From NCBI GenBank assembly GCA_023548195.1, contig JAJHZJ010000496.1, forward strand, positions 9,744,070 through 9,808,069: a stretch of 64,000 bases of DNA, given 5' to 3'. The stretch is from Bettongia penicillata ogilbyi (taxonomy: Eukaryota; Chordata; Mammalia; Diprotodontia; Potoroidae). This document shows positions 1 through 11,210 of this stretch, one piece after another. Each line of letters begins with the position of its first letter. The first letter of the stretch is position 1. The notes under the pieces are model-generated. The model had not been told where the DNA came from. It saw only the letters and a program-made list of their open reading frames with translations, and did no database searches. Both the position numbers and the translations under genes were made by a program.

Positions 1-298
1 TGACCATCCTCATTCTCAGAGGCCATCTGTCATATAAACTGAGGAAAATAGAAGAGCAATACTATCTAAAAGTCTGGGGGGGCAGGGCAGATGATAGACC
101 AAAGGTATCAGAAAGCATCCCAGTCCACTCTCACTCTCAAAGAGAGAGTCTAACTGGCTTCCACCAGATATTAAGTGTCATCCAATTATCTTCAGCCCTT
201 TTTAAAAAGAAAATTTTGTGCTCATCTCTCTGAATACATAACAACTACATAACACACTGGGCAGTTGTCATACAGGTGGTAAATCATGATGCCCATGG

Positions 299-390
299 AA
301 CCTATCTCCCTGGGTATTTGTGAAGCTCAAATGAGATAACGGCCATAAAACACATTGCAGACAGAAGTGCTGTTACCATAGCTACTATCT
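299..390 (+). mobile_element. MIR-type SINE, 3' part only
   Basis: The motif 'tgtgaagctcaaatgagata' followed by 'gccataaaacacattgcaga' and 'gctactatc' matches the 3' half of MIR elements, where a run of 'aatgagataat...aaagcgctttgcaaa' is typical. The tRNA-like head is missing. Upstream bases 1-298 show nothing I can name. Confidence 0.55.
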
Positions 391-399
391 TTATGTTTT

Positions 400-1112
400 C
401 ATAGAATCACTGAATTTAAGAACTGAAAGGGACACCAGACACCTAGTCCAAGCCATCCATCAAAGGAATCCTTGCTATGATGTACCTGATAAGTACACAT
501 CCATCCTCTGCTCAAAGACCCCCAAGGAGAAGGAATCCAATGCTTCTCTAGGTGGATCATTCTACTTTAGTGTGACTCTAGTTGACAGGAAGTTTGTCTT
601 GTTATCAAGCATCAATGTCCTTTATCTCTTTTTTACTCTCTCTAGGTCTGCCCTCTGAGGCCAAGCAGAAGAAATCCATCCCCTCTTCCATCTGGGCACC
701 TTTTGAATACTTGTCCATAGTTATCATGCCCCTGAGTTCTTTCTTCTAGATAAATATGTCCAGTTCCTTGAGCTAATCTTCATATACTATAAACTTGAGA
801 CCATTCACCATATTGGTTACCCTTCTCTGAACACTCACCAGCTTGTAATTGCCCTTCTTAAATTATATCATCAGAAGTGAACACAATAATTCAGTTTTGG
901 TCTGATTCATATAGGGAATGGACCATCACCTTTCTATATCTGGAAGCTACATCTCTCTTAAAGAAGCCCCAATCACAATAGAAATTTTGTCTGCACTCCT
1001 AACTCATACTGAGCTTGCAGATCACTGAAACCCAAGATCTTATTTAGGGCAGTTGTCCTTACTTCATCTTCCATTGATGATAGAACTGTGATATTGTGCA
1101 TTGTTCATGCCA
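400..1112 (-). mobile_element. CR1/L3-type LINE fragment, antisense
   Basis: The segment begins 'catagaatcactgaattta', runs through 'gaactgaaagggacacc', 'aggaagtttgtcttgttatc', 'ctgccctctgaggccaagca', 'cagttccttgagctaatctt' and 'tgaacacaataattcagttt'. This order of blocks is that of the antisense 3' region of CR1/L3 LINEs in amniotes. It is non-coding, many bases differ from what I remember of the family, and no target duplication is visible, so it is an old fragment. The sense version of the same family is seen at 27300-27800. Confidence 0.6.
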
Positions 1113-2504
1113 ATCCTTTGTCTCCAAACATTGTTTTGACAGGTCAAATTCTGTTTAGAAACTTACGAGCTTTGGGATGAACAGGAAATCCATTCAGAGA
1201 AGAAAAGAGCAAGATTGTAAGACATTTGGCATGGGAAGGAGGCAGAGGAGATAGAGAAGAATATGCTTCAGGAAAAGGATTTGAAAAGCCCTGGGCAATT
1301 AGTTAGATGTAGAAGGGGAGATCAGAATGGAGCAGGGGAAGAGACATCTCTGTTTATAAAATTAAGGCATTAAAATGAAAAGCTTTCCAGGTTTTATGTG
1401 TTTTCATATACATAAAATGGTCTTAAGGTGATTCCTAAAAAAGACACAAGCAAATATTATAGGAAGCAAAAGATAAATAGGAAATGGCATTTCCTGTGTG
1501 TGAATCCCTAGTGATACCTTCTAAAAATAAGCATGAGGACATCTCTCATCAAAAATAGGACTAGTAATACTTAAAGAAATAGATCATCCTCTCTTCCCTG
1601 TCCATCTCTCCTTCTGCCCCCTACCACCTCCACACGTCTGTTTGTCTTTCTTTTATTTTCTTACTCAGAAACTGACTTTCTGTAACACCAGAAACAAGCA
1701 AATATCAGAATCTATGTGGCCACACAAGGTGACTGTAAACAAATAGTGGAGGCTGCAGGGCTATAGGAAGACGATATAATATATTTGTGGCTATGATCCT
1801 AGATGGTGGTTAGTGTAAACCTATGTTTCCAGGTCCAATGGACACCTTAATATATGGGATTGGGGGGGCTTCCATAGCTCTTCCATAGGGATTCAATTTA
1901 ACCTTATATGGGTCAGAGACATGCTTCTTCTATGTGGACATCCCAACAGTGCCTCTTCCTCCACCCACCATCTTCCTTTCCAAAATAACTCCAGATCTTT
2001 GCCCCTCTACCTCATATAACAAAAGAGCTTCACTTTTCTTCCTCCATTGAAATGATGGGAAAAAAAATGTTCCTTGTCCTGATCCATTAGATGACTTTGG
2101 GGAAGTATTTAAATCCCCCAAATTTGGCAAACTATCTCAATCATTGTTTAAATTCCCTCTAGGCTTCCCGCTGGAGATTTTGTCATTTACAAGCACATTT
2201 CCTCCATTAGATTCCTCCTCCTCCCCCCAAAGTTATATGAGATATAATTTTGGGATTTTTCTTTTTTAGAGAATTTATCCTTTAAAAAACATTATAAAAT
2301 ATGCTTCCCCTCCATTTTTAACACTATACTGACCTCTAGAGTAGAAATAGTTGAATTTCACAAGTGAAAGTAATAAACTACAAGAAAGGTCTATCGAAAG
2401 AAAGTCTCCTCATCAGGTTCGAATCCATCTGTTACACATTAAATAGACTTTATTTTATGGGGTCTTTTCAGAAAACATGGTTGATATTAAGAATATAGTT
2501 TTGA
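1113..2504. other. No recognised feature
   Basis: This AT-rich stretch holds only short composition biases, for example a C/T-rich patch near 1590-1660 and a run of seven G at about 1862. A 66-codon minus-strand frame at 1930-2130 has no recognisable motif and is treated as chance. Confidence 0.5.
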
Positions 2505-2628
2505 GGGACAGCTAGGTGTCCCAGTGGATAGAACACTGACCCAGGAAACAGGAGGACCTGAGTTCAAATCCAGACTCGAACAATAACTGTTTGACTCTGA
2601 CCAAATCACTTAATCCCAATTACCTCTA
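2505..2628 (+). mobile_element. tRNA-headed SINE (marsupial type)
   Basis: The head 'ggacagctaggtgtcccagt' followed by 'ggatagaacactg' and 'cctgagttcaaatccag' matches the common marsupial tRNA-derived SINE, with 'caaatcacttaatcccaatt' downstream. The internal Pol III B-box-like segment is 'gagttcaaatc'. The element runs directly into a (TG)n array, which probably grew from its 3' tail. Confidence 0.75.
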
Positions 2629-2632
2629 AAAG

Positions 2633-2747
2633 ATGTGTGTGTGTGTGTGTACACACATACATATATACACACACATATGTATATATTATATATCTACATT
2701 TATATACAGAGAGAAAGTATGTGTGTGTGTGTGTGTGTGTGTGTGTT
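2633..2747. repeat. (TG)n / (TA)n compound microsatellite
   Basis: A (TG)n tract at 2633-2650 is followed by mixed ACAT/TATA sequence and a second pure (TG)n tract at about 2720-2747. It sits at the 3' end of the SINE at 2505-2628. The rest, 2748-3224, shows nothing recognisable. Confidence 0.9.
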
Positions 2748-3224
2748 TTGGGAGTCTAAGATGAACAGTTGAAGAGTAAAAACAGCAGAAAAAAATATAC
2801 AATTACAAAAACAATGAAAAGAGACCCTGAAAGGCAAGTGAATTCTCATTAATTTCAATGATGATTTACTTCCTTTCAGTAGAGAGGTGGGAGCTATCGT
2901 TGCAGAAAATTTCATACACTGTCATATGTAATAAATACATTGGCTGTGCTTATCTAGGTTTCTTTGCTATGAGTTAGGTCTTTTGTTTTGGAGGGGAGGG
3001 AGTTATATTAAGGAATCACTGTAATGAGAAAACAAAAGATATGGACATGACTTTTCTTAAAAGGAAAATTAACCACATGCATGCTGGTCTTTTACCAAAA
3101 AAAGAAAAAAAAGAGTTCTAAGTGCCAGACAGAGAATGCATACTTGAGCCACAAAGATCCAGAACTGGGAGGAGAGATGCTAAGGGAAAAAGAACTAAAA
3201 GGCATGAACTAGATCCAGAGAATC

Positions 3225-3305
3225 TTGCAGCTAAAGGCACTTCACCACCTAGAACAGACCCCTTGCACACACTAGGTGCCTAATAAATATTTGTTGAACA
3301 GAAAG
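3225..3305 (+). mobile_element. L2/MIR 3' tail
   Basis: 'cacctagaacagaccccttg' and 'taggtgcctaataaatattt' followed by 'gttgaacagaaag' is the typical end of an L2 or MIR element ('...aggtgctcaataaatgtttgttgaatga'). Confidence 0.6.
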
Positions 3306-4030
3306 CATCTTAGTAATCCACATCTGCATCTCTCAGTTAGGGAACTTGCCCCAGTCTACCCATCTGAGTCATATCAGAGTCAGGCCTAAAATGGAGGCTT
3401 CTCATAGCTTTTCTACTTTATCTCTTATCTCTTTCTTCCCTTAAATAAAGGAGGAGGAATTCCAAGTTCTATTGAGCATTCTATTGACCATGGTGGAAGC
3501 TCATTTGAACCCTTCTCCAACATCATCTTCTCTATTTCTCCTTTAACCTTCTTAAGGCTATCAATCCCTGTACCTTCTGCTCTCATATCTTTTATCCACA
3601 CTAATATATGAATGAAAGATAATAGGTTCTACATGTTAGCCAAAAGAGGGCTTATTTATCATCTAACAGCTGTCAATATCTTAAAATTAGAACAATCATG
3701 GTTTCTGATGGAGCATTTTCAGATATTGCACATCAATTTACTTGGCAGATAGAGGGTTCAGTTTATGTCCAATATATCATAGTGTACCTGTCTCCCCTTG
3801 CACTCACCAGGGACAGAGATACTTAATTGAAGTAGTATCAGGACACAGGAAATAATTCCAGCCCCAGAATGACTGAGAATACATGAGAGGGGAGAGAAAG
3901 TTTTCACCAACACCTTTAAGATTTTACCAGAGCAAACTAGTAGAGACCTCCATGAAATTCTCATCAACTTGTTCCAAACTTCTAGCTGGTGAATTACTCA
4001 GAGGAGTTGAGTTTTGCAAATTCAATTCAG
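3306..4030. other. No clear feature; possible MIR trace
   Basis: At about 3335-3390 'ggaacttgccccagtctacc' and 'tcagagtcaggcctaaaa' faintly resemble an antisense MIR. The rest is non-repetitive to my eye and has no convincing reading frame. Confidence 0.35.
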
Positions 4031-5005
4031 GAAGCACTTCTTAAACACCTACCACAGAACAGACACTGACCTAGGTGCTAGAAATACAAATTAAAAATGC
4101 AATGGCCCCTGTCTTCACAGGTCTTACATTTGCATAGCAGAAATACAACCAGCACACAGATTAGTAAACATGCATCAAAAATAAATTGAAAAATAATTTT
4201 GCAAAGGAGAGAGCAGTAACAATTGGAAAATGAGAGAGGGTTGATCAAGAAAGGCCTAACATAGTAGGAATTACATCAGCTGTGCTTTGCTGGAATCTTA
4301 GGGTCCTTAGAGATGAAGGCAAAGAGGAAGACCATTCTACTCACGGTAGATACTTTGTGCAAATACAGGGAGGCTGAGGATGGAAGGTTGCTTCTGAGGA
4401 AAAGCTAGCATGCCAATTTGGCAAAAATATGGAGGATATGAAGGGGAATGATACACAATAAGACTGAGAAGATAGATTGGAGCCATTTTATTTAGGATTT
4501 AAAATGATAAATGATTTTGTAATTTATCTAAGAGACAATAGGGAGCCACTGAAAATTATTGAATCCAAGAATAATATAGACAAATCTATTTTGTAGAAAT
4601 ATCAATTTGGCAGCTATTTAGAACAAAGATTAGAGAAAGAGGAAATTGAACATCACATGATGAATTAGAGCATCATATCAGGTCAGAAGAAAAGTGATGA
4701 TTTGAATAAGTATGGTAACTGGATGAGTGGAGACATGGGGACAGATGCAAGAGGTAGCAGTGATCAAATCAAGAAAGTGTGTCAACTGGGCAGCGTATGG
4801 GGTGCAGGAGGGTGGGAAGTTGGGGATAGATACAAGAACTAAAGGAGAAAAGAGTCATAGACAATGTCAAGTTTCTGAACCAGTGTGACTGGAAGGATGG
4901 TTAGGTTCACCCCCACAAATAAGTGAGTTTGGAGGCTGGGTTTTGGAGTAAATATAATTGGTTTCATTTGGGACATGTTGACTTTTTCATGCCTATAGGG
5001 CAGTG
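4031..5005 (-). mobile_element. Long L2-like LINE fragment, antisense
   Basis: The segment starts with a degenerate 'tttattaagcacctac..gtgccaggcac' module ('cacttcttaaacacctacca') and 'ggcccctgtcttcacaggtc'. It continues through 'gacaatagggagccactgaa', 'aaatctattttgtagaaata', 'agtggagacatggggacaga', 'atagacaatgtcaagtttct' and 'gggacatgttgactttttca'. This block order is that of a very common ancient amniote repeat that I take to be antisense L2-like sequence. It is one of the longest such copies in the window and has no open frame. Confidence 0.55.
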
Positions 5006-5699
5006 AGTGATTTTAATCAAAGGAAATGAAAAATGCCATTTATTGTCTGTCCTTGAGTTTCACTCTACAACAGAAAGAGAGACAGAGGGTGCAGGGGTTA
5101 GCTCCATGGTGGCTAAAGCAGCATTTCTGAAAATCTGGTCTTTATCCTGCAAATAAGCAGGGCTGGAACTCACCATGTGAAGTGCCTTGAATTAAAGGGA
5201 CCTAGGGACACAGAGGAGGAAAGAGAGGTCTCCCGTAGGCATCTCTGGAGGAAATTATTGGAAATGTTATAAAAATGGAACCCAGCCACAACCCTCCAAA
5301 AATCAATACGCCTCAGCTTTGCAGCTTGCTTGCTTTCTTACATCTGCACAGAGAAGGAAAATAAGAGAACAAAATGTTGTCATTATGTGCTTAGTTTTTA
5401 CCTTCTATGTACATAAAAAGCAGAGTGGTACTTTGGAGACCGAGATTCTAAAACCACTCAAGTGAAAGCACAAGGAAACAGGGACAAAAGGAGAGGGAAA
5501 AGAGATTCTAGACAAAGACTGCTGTGACCCCAGCCCTTGTGAAACTGGCTAAGAACAGAAGGCGATCCAAAGGCAGGGTCATTTGGAAATGGTCAATCAT
5601 TGAACAATCATCAGATAAGAGAATGGAAACCAAGCTTCAGCATCAGCAGCATCCTAGCTGGTATTTCCATAAGGATGGAAGGTTTACTTTGGATTTCTG
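5006..5699. other. No recognised feature
   Basis: Purine-rich patches occur near 5360-5520. A 64-codon plus-strand frame at 5524-5718 runs into the MIR that follows and shows no domain, so I do not call it a gene. Confidence 0.45.
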
Positions 5700-5880
5700 T
5701 ATACACAATCCCACTTGACTCAACAGAGTAGGTGTCAAATTCCCATTTTGCCAATAGGAGAAAACACTCCAGGATTCAGAGAAGTTAATTTCTTGCCCAT
5801 GTTCATATACCCAGGAAGTATTAAAGGCAGGATATGTATTTTGCCTGACATCGAATCATGATACCACTTCTATTATGGGA
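5700..5880 (-). mobile_element. MIR-type SINE, antisense
   Basis: 'tcccattttgccaataggag' followed by 'gaagttaatttcttgcccat' and 'ggcaggatatgta' is the antisense MIR pattern (..ccattttacagatgaggaaac..gacttgcccaaggtcac..). Confidence 0.65.
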
Positions 5881-5907
5881 TAAATGGCCATGATTTTTCA
5901 TTCTTCC

Positions 5908-6085
5908 AATCAATCAGTAGGCATCGATCAAGTGCTTAATTTGTGCCATTAACTATGGTAAGCACAGATGGTTAAATAAACAAATGAAGGAAGGAAGGGA
6001 GGAAGAGAGGAAGGGTGGAAGGAAGAAAAAATCCCTGCCCTGCAGGGACTTACATTTTATTAAGGAAAAATGCAGCAAGGGCAAT
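5908..6085 (-). mobile_element. L2-like antisense module with purine insertion
   Basis: 'gcatcgatcaagtgcttaat' and 'tccctgccctgcagggactt' form the 'tattaagtgc...ccctgccctcaaggagctt' module seen repeatedly in the window. A GGAAG-type purine tract (about 5988-6028) has expanded between the two halves. Confidence 0.5.
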
Positions 6086-6135
6086 ATTAGCAACTCACAG
6101 ATATGCCCCCAAAATAAGCAACAAAGAGTATTTTG

Positions 6136-6375
6136 TTACATTGCTCAGTGGTTAGAGCACTGAGCCTGGAGACAGGAAGGCCCAAGTTCAAATCTACCCT
6201 CAGACATTTACTAGATGTGTGACCTTGGGCAAGTCACTTAGATCCTGTTTGCCTTAATCCGCTAGAAAAGGAATTAGTCAACCAGTCCAGTATCTTGATC
6301 AAGAAAATAATCCCATGGACATGAAATAGCATGCTATGATCCAGGATCTCAAAAAGTCATAAATGACCAGACAAT
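6136..6375 (+). mobile_element. tRNA-headed SINE, near full length
   Basis: 'tgctcagtggttagagcact' and 'cccaagttcaaatctaccct' form the tRNA-like head, 'gggcaagtcacttagatcct' the core, and 'tcaagaaaataatcccatgg' plus 'cataaatgacc' the decayed 3' part. The antisense form of the same SINE lies at 8764-9006. Confidence 0.75.
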
Positions 6376-6417
6376 CTTTTTTCTTCCAAGAAACTCAAAC
6401 CACTTAGAGGACCACAA

Positions 6418-6596
6418 ATTCTGGAGCAAGAAGGGAACCAAAGAGTTCATGTAGTCCAATTCCATATTTTACAAAGGAGGAAAGTGAAATGACTCATACA
6501 TGGTCAAGCATCTATTTAGTGTCAGAGGCAAGATCTAACCCCAGATCTTCTGGACTCCAAAACTAACACTTTCATCAGCTACAGCAATCTGCCCCT
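6418..6596 (-). mobile_element. MIR/CORE-SINE, antisense
   Basis: 'gtagtccaattccatatttt' followed by 'acaaaggaggaaagtgaaat', 'gtcagaggcaagatctaacc' and a pyrimidine-rich head remnant fits an antisense MIR-type SINE. The next 540 bp (6597-7140) have no recognised feature. Confidence 0.65.
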
Positions 6597-7140
6597 CTGA
6601 GAAATTGGTCTTCTTAGTCACATGCCTTGTAGACAGAGAAGATCATTATTTCTGCTCTCTTGTTTCATTAATTAGACATGAACAACCTCTAATGACAGGC
6701 CTTCATCGAGACCAGATACCTCTCCTTAAAAGAATGCAGTTTACTGAATCAACTAGATAGAACCAAACTTCCCTGTATTCACAGTGGATTGAATGCCCCA
6801 TTTTTTGATACCTTTAGATGATCTGACTGATCAGGTTGGTATCACCCACAGCAGTTGTTGGCAAGGAGTTCAACTCTAACCCATTTTAATGACTTGTCAG
6901 TCCCTACCTCTGTTCCAGGACTATACAAAGGATGGAGACCACTAGAAGTGACTTTGAATAACCCCAACGGGAAAGAGGAGGAAGAAGGCATTACTTCAAA
7001 ACCAGTGAAGGAAAGATGATTACACTGACAGCAAAAAATAAACTTCCACAGATATTCATGTGCAGGGTTTCTGTGGGTGGTAGTCAGCAATAGCCCACCC
7101 CATCACTCCGTTTATGTGTCTATCTTGTATTTATTTAGAG

Positions 7141-7402
7141 GTGACGAGGTAGCCCAGTAGATTGAGTGCTGGACCTGGAATGATGACGGATCTGAGTTCT
7201 GCCTTCTGTAGACATTTACTAGTGGTAGGACTCCAGAAAAATCACTTAACCTCTAGATCTGTCTCAGTTTCCTCAACTATAAAATGGAGATAATAACAAT
7301 AATTTCTGCTTCCCAGGGTTGTTACAAGGATAACAAATAATGTGATATCTGTAAAGTGCTTTGATAATCTTATACAACTATATAAAGGCTAGCTATTGTA
7401 AG
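7141..7402 (+). mobile_element. MIR/CORE-SINE, near full length
   Basis: The head 'agcccagtagattgagtgct' leads to 'cctctagatctgtctcagtt', 'tcctcaactataaaatggag', 'cagggttgttacaaggataa', 'tctgtaaagtgctttgataa' and 'gctagctattgta'. Head, core and tail of a MIR-like SINE are all present. Confidence 0.8.
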
Positions 7403-7424
7403 TATGTTTACTTGTCTATGAATA

Positions 7425-7560
7425 CGTTGCATCTCCCCAATGGAACATAAACTTCCAGAGGGTAGGCATTGTCTCATTTTTGTCTTTGTTTCTGCAATGC
7501 CTAGCACAAGGTGTGTCATATAATATGCACTTAATAGACCATGGTTGATCTGTTGAGTGC
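7425..7560 (+). mobile_element. L2 3' end
   Basis: 'ggaacataaacttccagagg' with 'gtaggcattgtctcattttt' and 'gcctagcacaaggtgtgtca' matches the L2 tail pattern '..taagctccttgagggcaggg..cctagcacagtgcctggcac'. Confidence 0.7.
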
Positions 7561-7729
7561 TTACAACATGGTCTTTGCCCAACACAGTCTATGATGGTTT
7601 TATAGGTTTCGGTCACTCTGTGTATGGTGATAGCCTTGTAAATAACTAAACTGACCTTTCCTGGATTCCTGCTGCAGAAAGCAATCCATTCAAAGGAGGC
7701 AGGGTTCCTCTGTTGACTGAATTTTAAAG

Positions 7730-8520
7730 TAACTCCCCAATGGTTGTCTATTGGATAAAGTTTAAATACCTTAACCTGGCATCTAAGGGTCTTTATAATC
7801 TGATATATTGCTATTTATCTAGCCTTATCACTTCCTGATTTCTTGTCCACTAAGCTCCAGACAGGTTGGCCTATGCTCCACTTGTTGTATGTTTCCATTT
7901 CCATGCCTTCACTCATTCTATCCTCTCCATCTGGAAGGTTCTTCCCTGTTACACCTTCTTTGTTGGTTCAGCTCATTTTCCAATGTGGGATCTTCTAAAA
8001 AAAGTTTTTATCTGACATCTTATGATAGCTAACATTTACATGATAATTTAAATTATACAAAGCACTTTACACACCTTATCACATTAATCTCCCACAACAA
8101 TCTTGTGAAGTCAGGGCTTTTATTATCCCCATTTTACAGATAAGAAAACTGAAGCAGACAGAAGTCAAGTGACTTGCCCAAGGATCACAAAGTTAGAAAA
8201 TGTCTGAGCCTGAATTTGAACTCCAGATTCTTGACTCCAAGTCCAGCGCTCTATCCACCACACCACCTCATTATCTCATATAGCACTTTATAGATCTCTT
8301 AGGATCTCGTATACTACTCTGCACTGGACTATACTTACTGGAGTGTCATTGTGAAGTTGTGTATATGTATACTTCCATGCACACCTCTTGAACAGCAGTA
8401 AAGTCCCTAAAGGGATGTACCATTATCTCTGCAATTTAGACTTAATCATCTTCCCTTCTCCCTTAAGTCTAGCACAGTGTGAAGAGAAACCACTTAATAA
8501 ATGTTTGACAAATGAAAGAA
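7730..8520 (+). mobile_element. L2 LINE 3' region, split by a SINE
   Basis: The left part (7730-8022) has 'caatggttgtctattggata', 'taccttaacctggcatctaa' and 'catctggaaggttcttccct', which fit the C-terminal coding end of L2. The right part (8276-8520) carries 'tagcactttatagatctctt', 'cagcagtaaagtccctaaag', 'gtctagcacagtgtgaagag' and 'cttaataaatgtttgacaaa', the L2 3' end. A SINE at 8023-8272 separates them. No intact frame remains. Confidence 0.65.
8023..8272 (-). mobile_element. SINE (MIR/CORE type) inserted in L2
   Basis: 'cattttacagataagaaaac', 'agtgacttgcccaaggatca', 'gcctgaatttgaactccaga' and 'gctctatccaccacaccacc' give the complete antisense order of tail, core and tRNA-like head. It interrupts the flanking L2 copy and so is younger than it. 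A clear target duplication is not visible. Confidence 0.75.
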
Positions 8521-8597
8521 CTGAATGAATAGAAGCTACTCTCAGTAATAGGAAATGAACACACTCCTCAAGTTTTCCTTGAGTACTTCATGTTCGG

Positions 8598-8746
8598 CTC
8601 ATCATAGGATCCCAGCTTCAGAATTGGAAGGGACCTCAAAATACTTCTAATCCAATACTATTATCTTTAAAAATGAGGAACCTATAGTGCCGATGATTAG
8701 GTGACTTGCCCAAGGTGACACAGGGAAGTAGATTTGATTAGCAGGG
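8598..8746 (-). mobile_element. MIR-type SINE, antisense
   Basis: 'ttggaagggacctcaaaata', 'ttaaaaatgaggaacctata' and 'ggtgacttgcccaaggtgac' are antisense SINE blocks. The copy lacks its head and abuts the next SINE. Confidence 0.65.
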
Positions 8747-8763
8747 TAATTGTTATGGCTTTC

Positions 8764-9006
8764 ATTGTTCAGTCATTTCAGATGTGCCTGACTCTTCATG
8801 ACCCTATTTGGGGTTTTCTTGGCAAAGACACTTGGGGAGATTTTCCATTTCCTTCTCCAGCTGATGAGGAAACTCAGGCAAATAGGGTTAGGTGACTTGC
8901 CCAGGATCATATAACTAGCACATATCTGAGGCCAGATTTGAACTCAGGAAGATGAAACTTCCTTATTCCAAGCCCAAAGCTCTATCCATTATGCCACCGA
9001 GCTGCC
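8764..9006 (-). mobile_element. tRNA-headed SINE, full length, antisense
   Basis: From left to right: 'attgttcagtcatttcagat', 'gaccctatttggggttttct', 'gccagatttgaactcaggaa' and 'gctctatccattatgccacc', ending 'gagctgcc'. This is the reverse complement of the full marsupial SINE, tail to head. An AT-rich CATA/TATG tract (9007-9068) follows. Confidence 0.8.
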
Positions 9007-9068
9007 TTGCATATCATATATGTTTATATGTCTGTATATGTGTATATACATACATACACATATAATTT

Positions 9069-9520
9069 TTTTTACATAATGGGACATTTTTATTCTACAA
9101 AAATTGATGAAATGAATGGATTCAGAGAAACCTGGGAATGTTAGTATTAAGTGATACAGAGTAAAATTAGCAGAACCAAGAGAACAGCAAGACAGTAAAA
9201 ACAAACACCTTTGGAAGATGTAGGAACTTTGAGCAACGCAATGACCAACTGTGATTCCGGGGGACTGAGAATGAAGCCTGTCCACTACCTCCTGGTAGAA
9301 AGGTGACAGATTCAAGATGCAGGAAGAGGCATTTACTTCTTGATATGGTCAATGTGAGGGTATCATTTTACTTGTGACGCACACCCACCCACATACACAC
9401 ATATGCATATATATACATATAAAATGTACACATATGAATATATGTAAACATACATATATGTAAATATATTTTTCTTTTTAATTGGAGGTAGAAAGAAAAA
9501 TGCTTGTTAATGGAAAAATA
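9069..9520 (+). mobile_element. L1-type LINE 3' end
   Basis: 'gtgatacagagtaaaattag' and 'cagaaccaagagaacagcaa' match the marsupial L1-type 3' block '..gtgagcagaaccaggagaac..'. 'atgaccaactgtgattccgg' and 'ttgatatggtcaatgtgagg' follow, with a CA/TA microsatellite at 9380-9470. A better-preserved relative is at 37281-37690. Confidence 0.55.
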
Positions 9521-9640
9521 ACTTTACTCAGAGGTTAAATGACTTGCCCAGGGTCACATTGCCACAATCTCTGTTAGATGAAGCACTTGAACCTGGGTAG
9601 TCCTGGCTTTGTACAGACTGTCTCTTATATAAGCTGCTTT
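9521..9640 (-). mobile_element. MIR-type SINE, antisense
   Basis: 'gaggttaaatgacttgccca' with 'gggtcacattgccacaatct' and 'cacttgaacctgggtagtcc' identifies the antisense core and head. Confidence 0.7.
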
Positions 9641-9802
9641 ACAAGTTTATGATTGGCATTGCTAAGGAGAGTTTCTACAATAAGAGATCCTTATGTTAAT
9701 TAGGTTGCAGGCATGGTCTTCACCAAAAACGTTCATGATATCTTAGAGCCATTCTATCAGTAGTATAATTGCCTAGGGAAAAGGGGAGAATTTTATCAAT
9801 TT

Positions 9803-9870
9803 CTTCCTTGCATCCTCAGTGCCTAGGATAGTGCTTACCATGCAAAAGGTGCTCAATAAATGTTCAGGTT
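9803..9870 (+). mobile_element. L2 3' tail
   Basis: 'tgcatcctcagtgcctagga' and 'aaaggtgctcaataaatgtt' are the last bases of an L2-type element. Bases 9871-10257 show no recognised feature. Confidence 0.6.
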
Positions 9871-10789
9871 CTATTTCATCTGTTCTGATTTCAGCAGATA
9901 ACAAAGAAGTAGGAGTTACAAGAAAACCCTACTGTTCAAATTCTAAGATTTTCTTTGTTCTCTAAAGTCAAGATTTTCCTCTCCTTCAAATCATAATCAC
10001 AGAGTCAACTTGGGGCCTACAGTGCCTATGACCTACCTTTCACTGCCACATCTACAGGGGTAACAGGGACAGGAGTCATGCTATACTTGAAGAACTCCTA
10101 TTTCTAAGTGTAATTGAAAAAAATAGAAAAACCACCATGGTGATTCTGAACTGGAACCCATTGGTTTCAGTTAAAAGTCCAAAAGATGACTGGTAAAAAT
10201 AATGAAGGGAAGCTGATGGTGATTCAAGTCAAGGAGAATTTATGAAATACCTGCTGCGGGTGGGGGTGGAGCCAAGATGGCAGAGTAAAAGCAGGAACTC
10301 CAAACACCTTTAAATATAACCCTAAACAAATTCTAAAGTAGAACCCACAAAATGACAGAATGAAACAAATTTCCAGACCAAGACAACCTGAAAGGTTGGC
10401 AGGAAAGGTCTATTATACCAGGTTGGGAGAGAAGAGAAGTCCAGTGCAAAACATACCAGCACAGACTGGGGCCAGCTAGCCCAGAGAAGACTTCAGTACA
10501 CTAAACCACTGGTAGTTATGACAGTTTCCAGACTTCTCCACCCACAAATGCCAAACAAAACTTACAAGGTCAGTAGTAAAGGTCTGTCAAACATAGGTGA
10601 GAGAGGATAATGGTCTGATCCCAGCCCCAGGCAGTGGAGGTAGCAGTGAAAGCAGTGGATGTGGCTTTTTCAGAAGCTCTCAGCCCACAGTGTAACAGCA
10701 ACCACACTGGCAAACACAGGATGGCTGTTAGTAGAGTTTCTTAGATCTGCTGTACTAGGAAAGATGGCTGTATAAAGAGTCAACAATCT

Positions 10790-11210
10790 TTTTTTTAAAT
10801 TACATTCACTAGTTCAGAGGAAAACTCATCACCCTGAACTTTAGAGAAAATATAAGCAGAGAAATAAAGAACAACATATAGAACTCTACTACCTGAATCA
10901 AAGCAATATTGTTGTACACTTTACATACATCCCTTAATCAAGAGAGCCTTTACATCTTAGTTGGGGAGCTCTGAACATGCAGTCACTCAGAGTCTCAAAC
11001 AGGGAATCATAAGTTCCCTCTCATAGGTGGGACCAGTATGTATAACAAAGACTCAGCTCCTGATTGGCTCAGAGTCAGTAGGCACAAAACCTACATGACT
11101 CAGTATAGCTGTGAACTATCAGGTTCAAAGGAGATCAATCCTTCAGATATCTTCAATGAGCTTGAGCCTGGGAAATAGAACTCCAAAAAGAAAATAACAA
11201 AAATCACACT
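10790..11210. other. Unmatched block in HAL1-like leader
   Basis: From the T-rich run at about 10789 to about 11210 the leader turns AT-rich and has no counterpart I can see in the GC-rich leader of the other copy. It contains 'cagctcctgattggctcaga' (a CCAAT-type box on the minus strand). It may be a separate insertion such as an LTR fragment, or subfamily-specific leader sequence. I see no clean terminal dinucleotides or target duplication. Confidence 0.3.

Noticed and set aside
2505..2628. tRNA gene in the SINE head
   Set aside because: Only the Pol III box-like segments of a tRNA-derived SINE are present; no cloverleaf with acceptor stem can be drawn.
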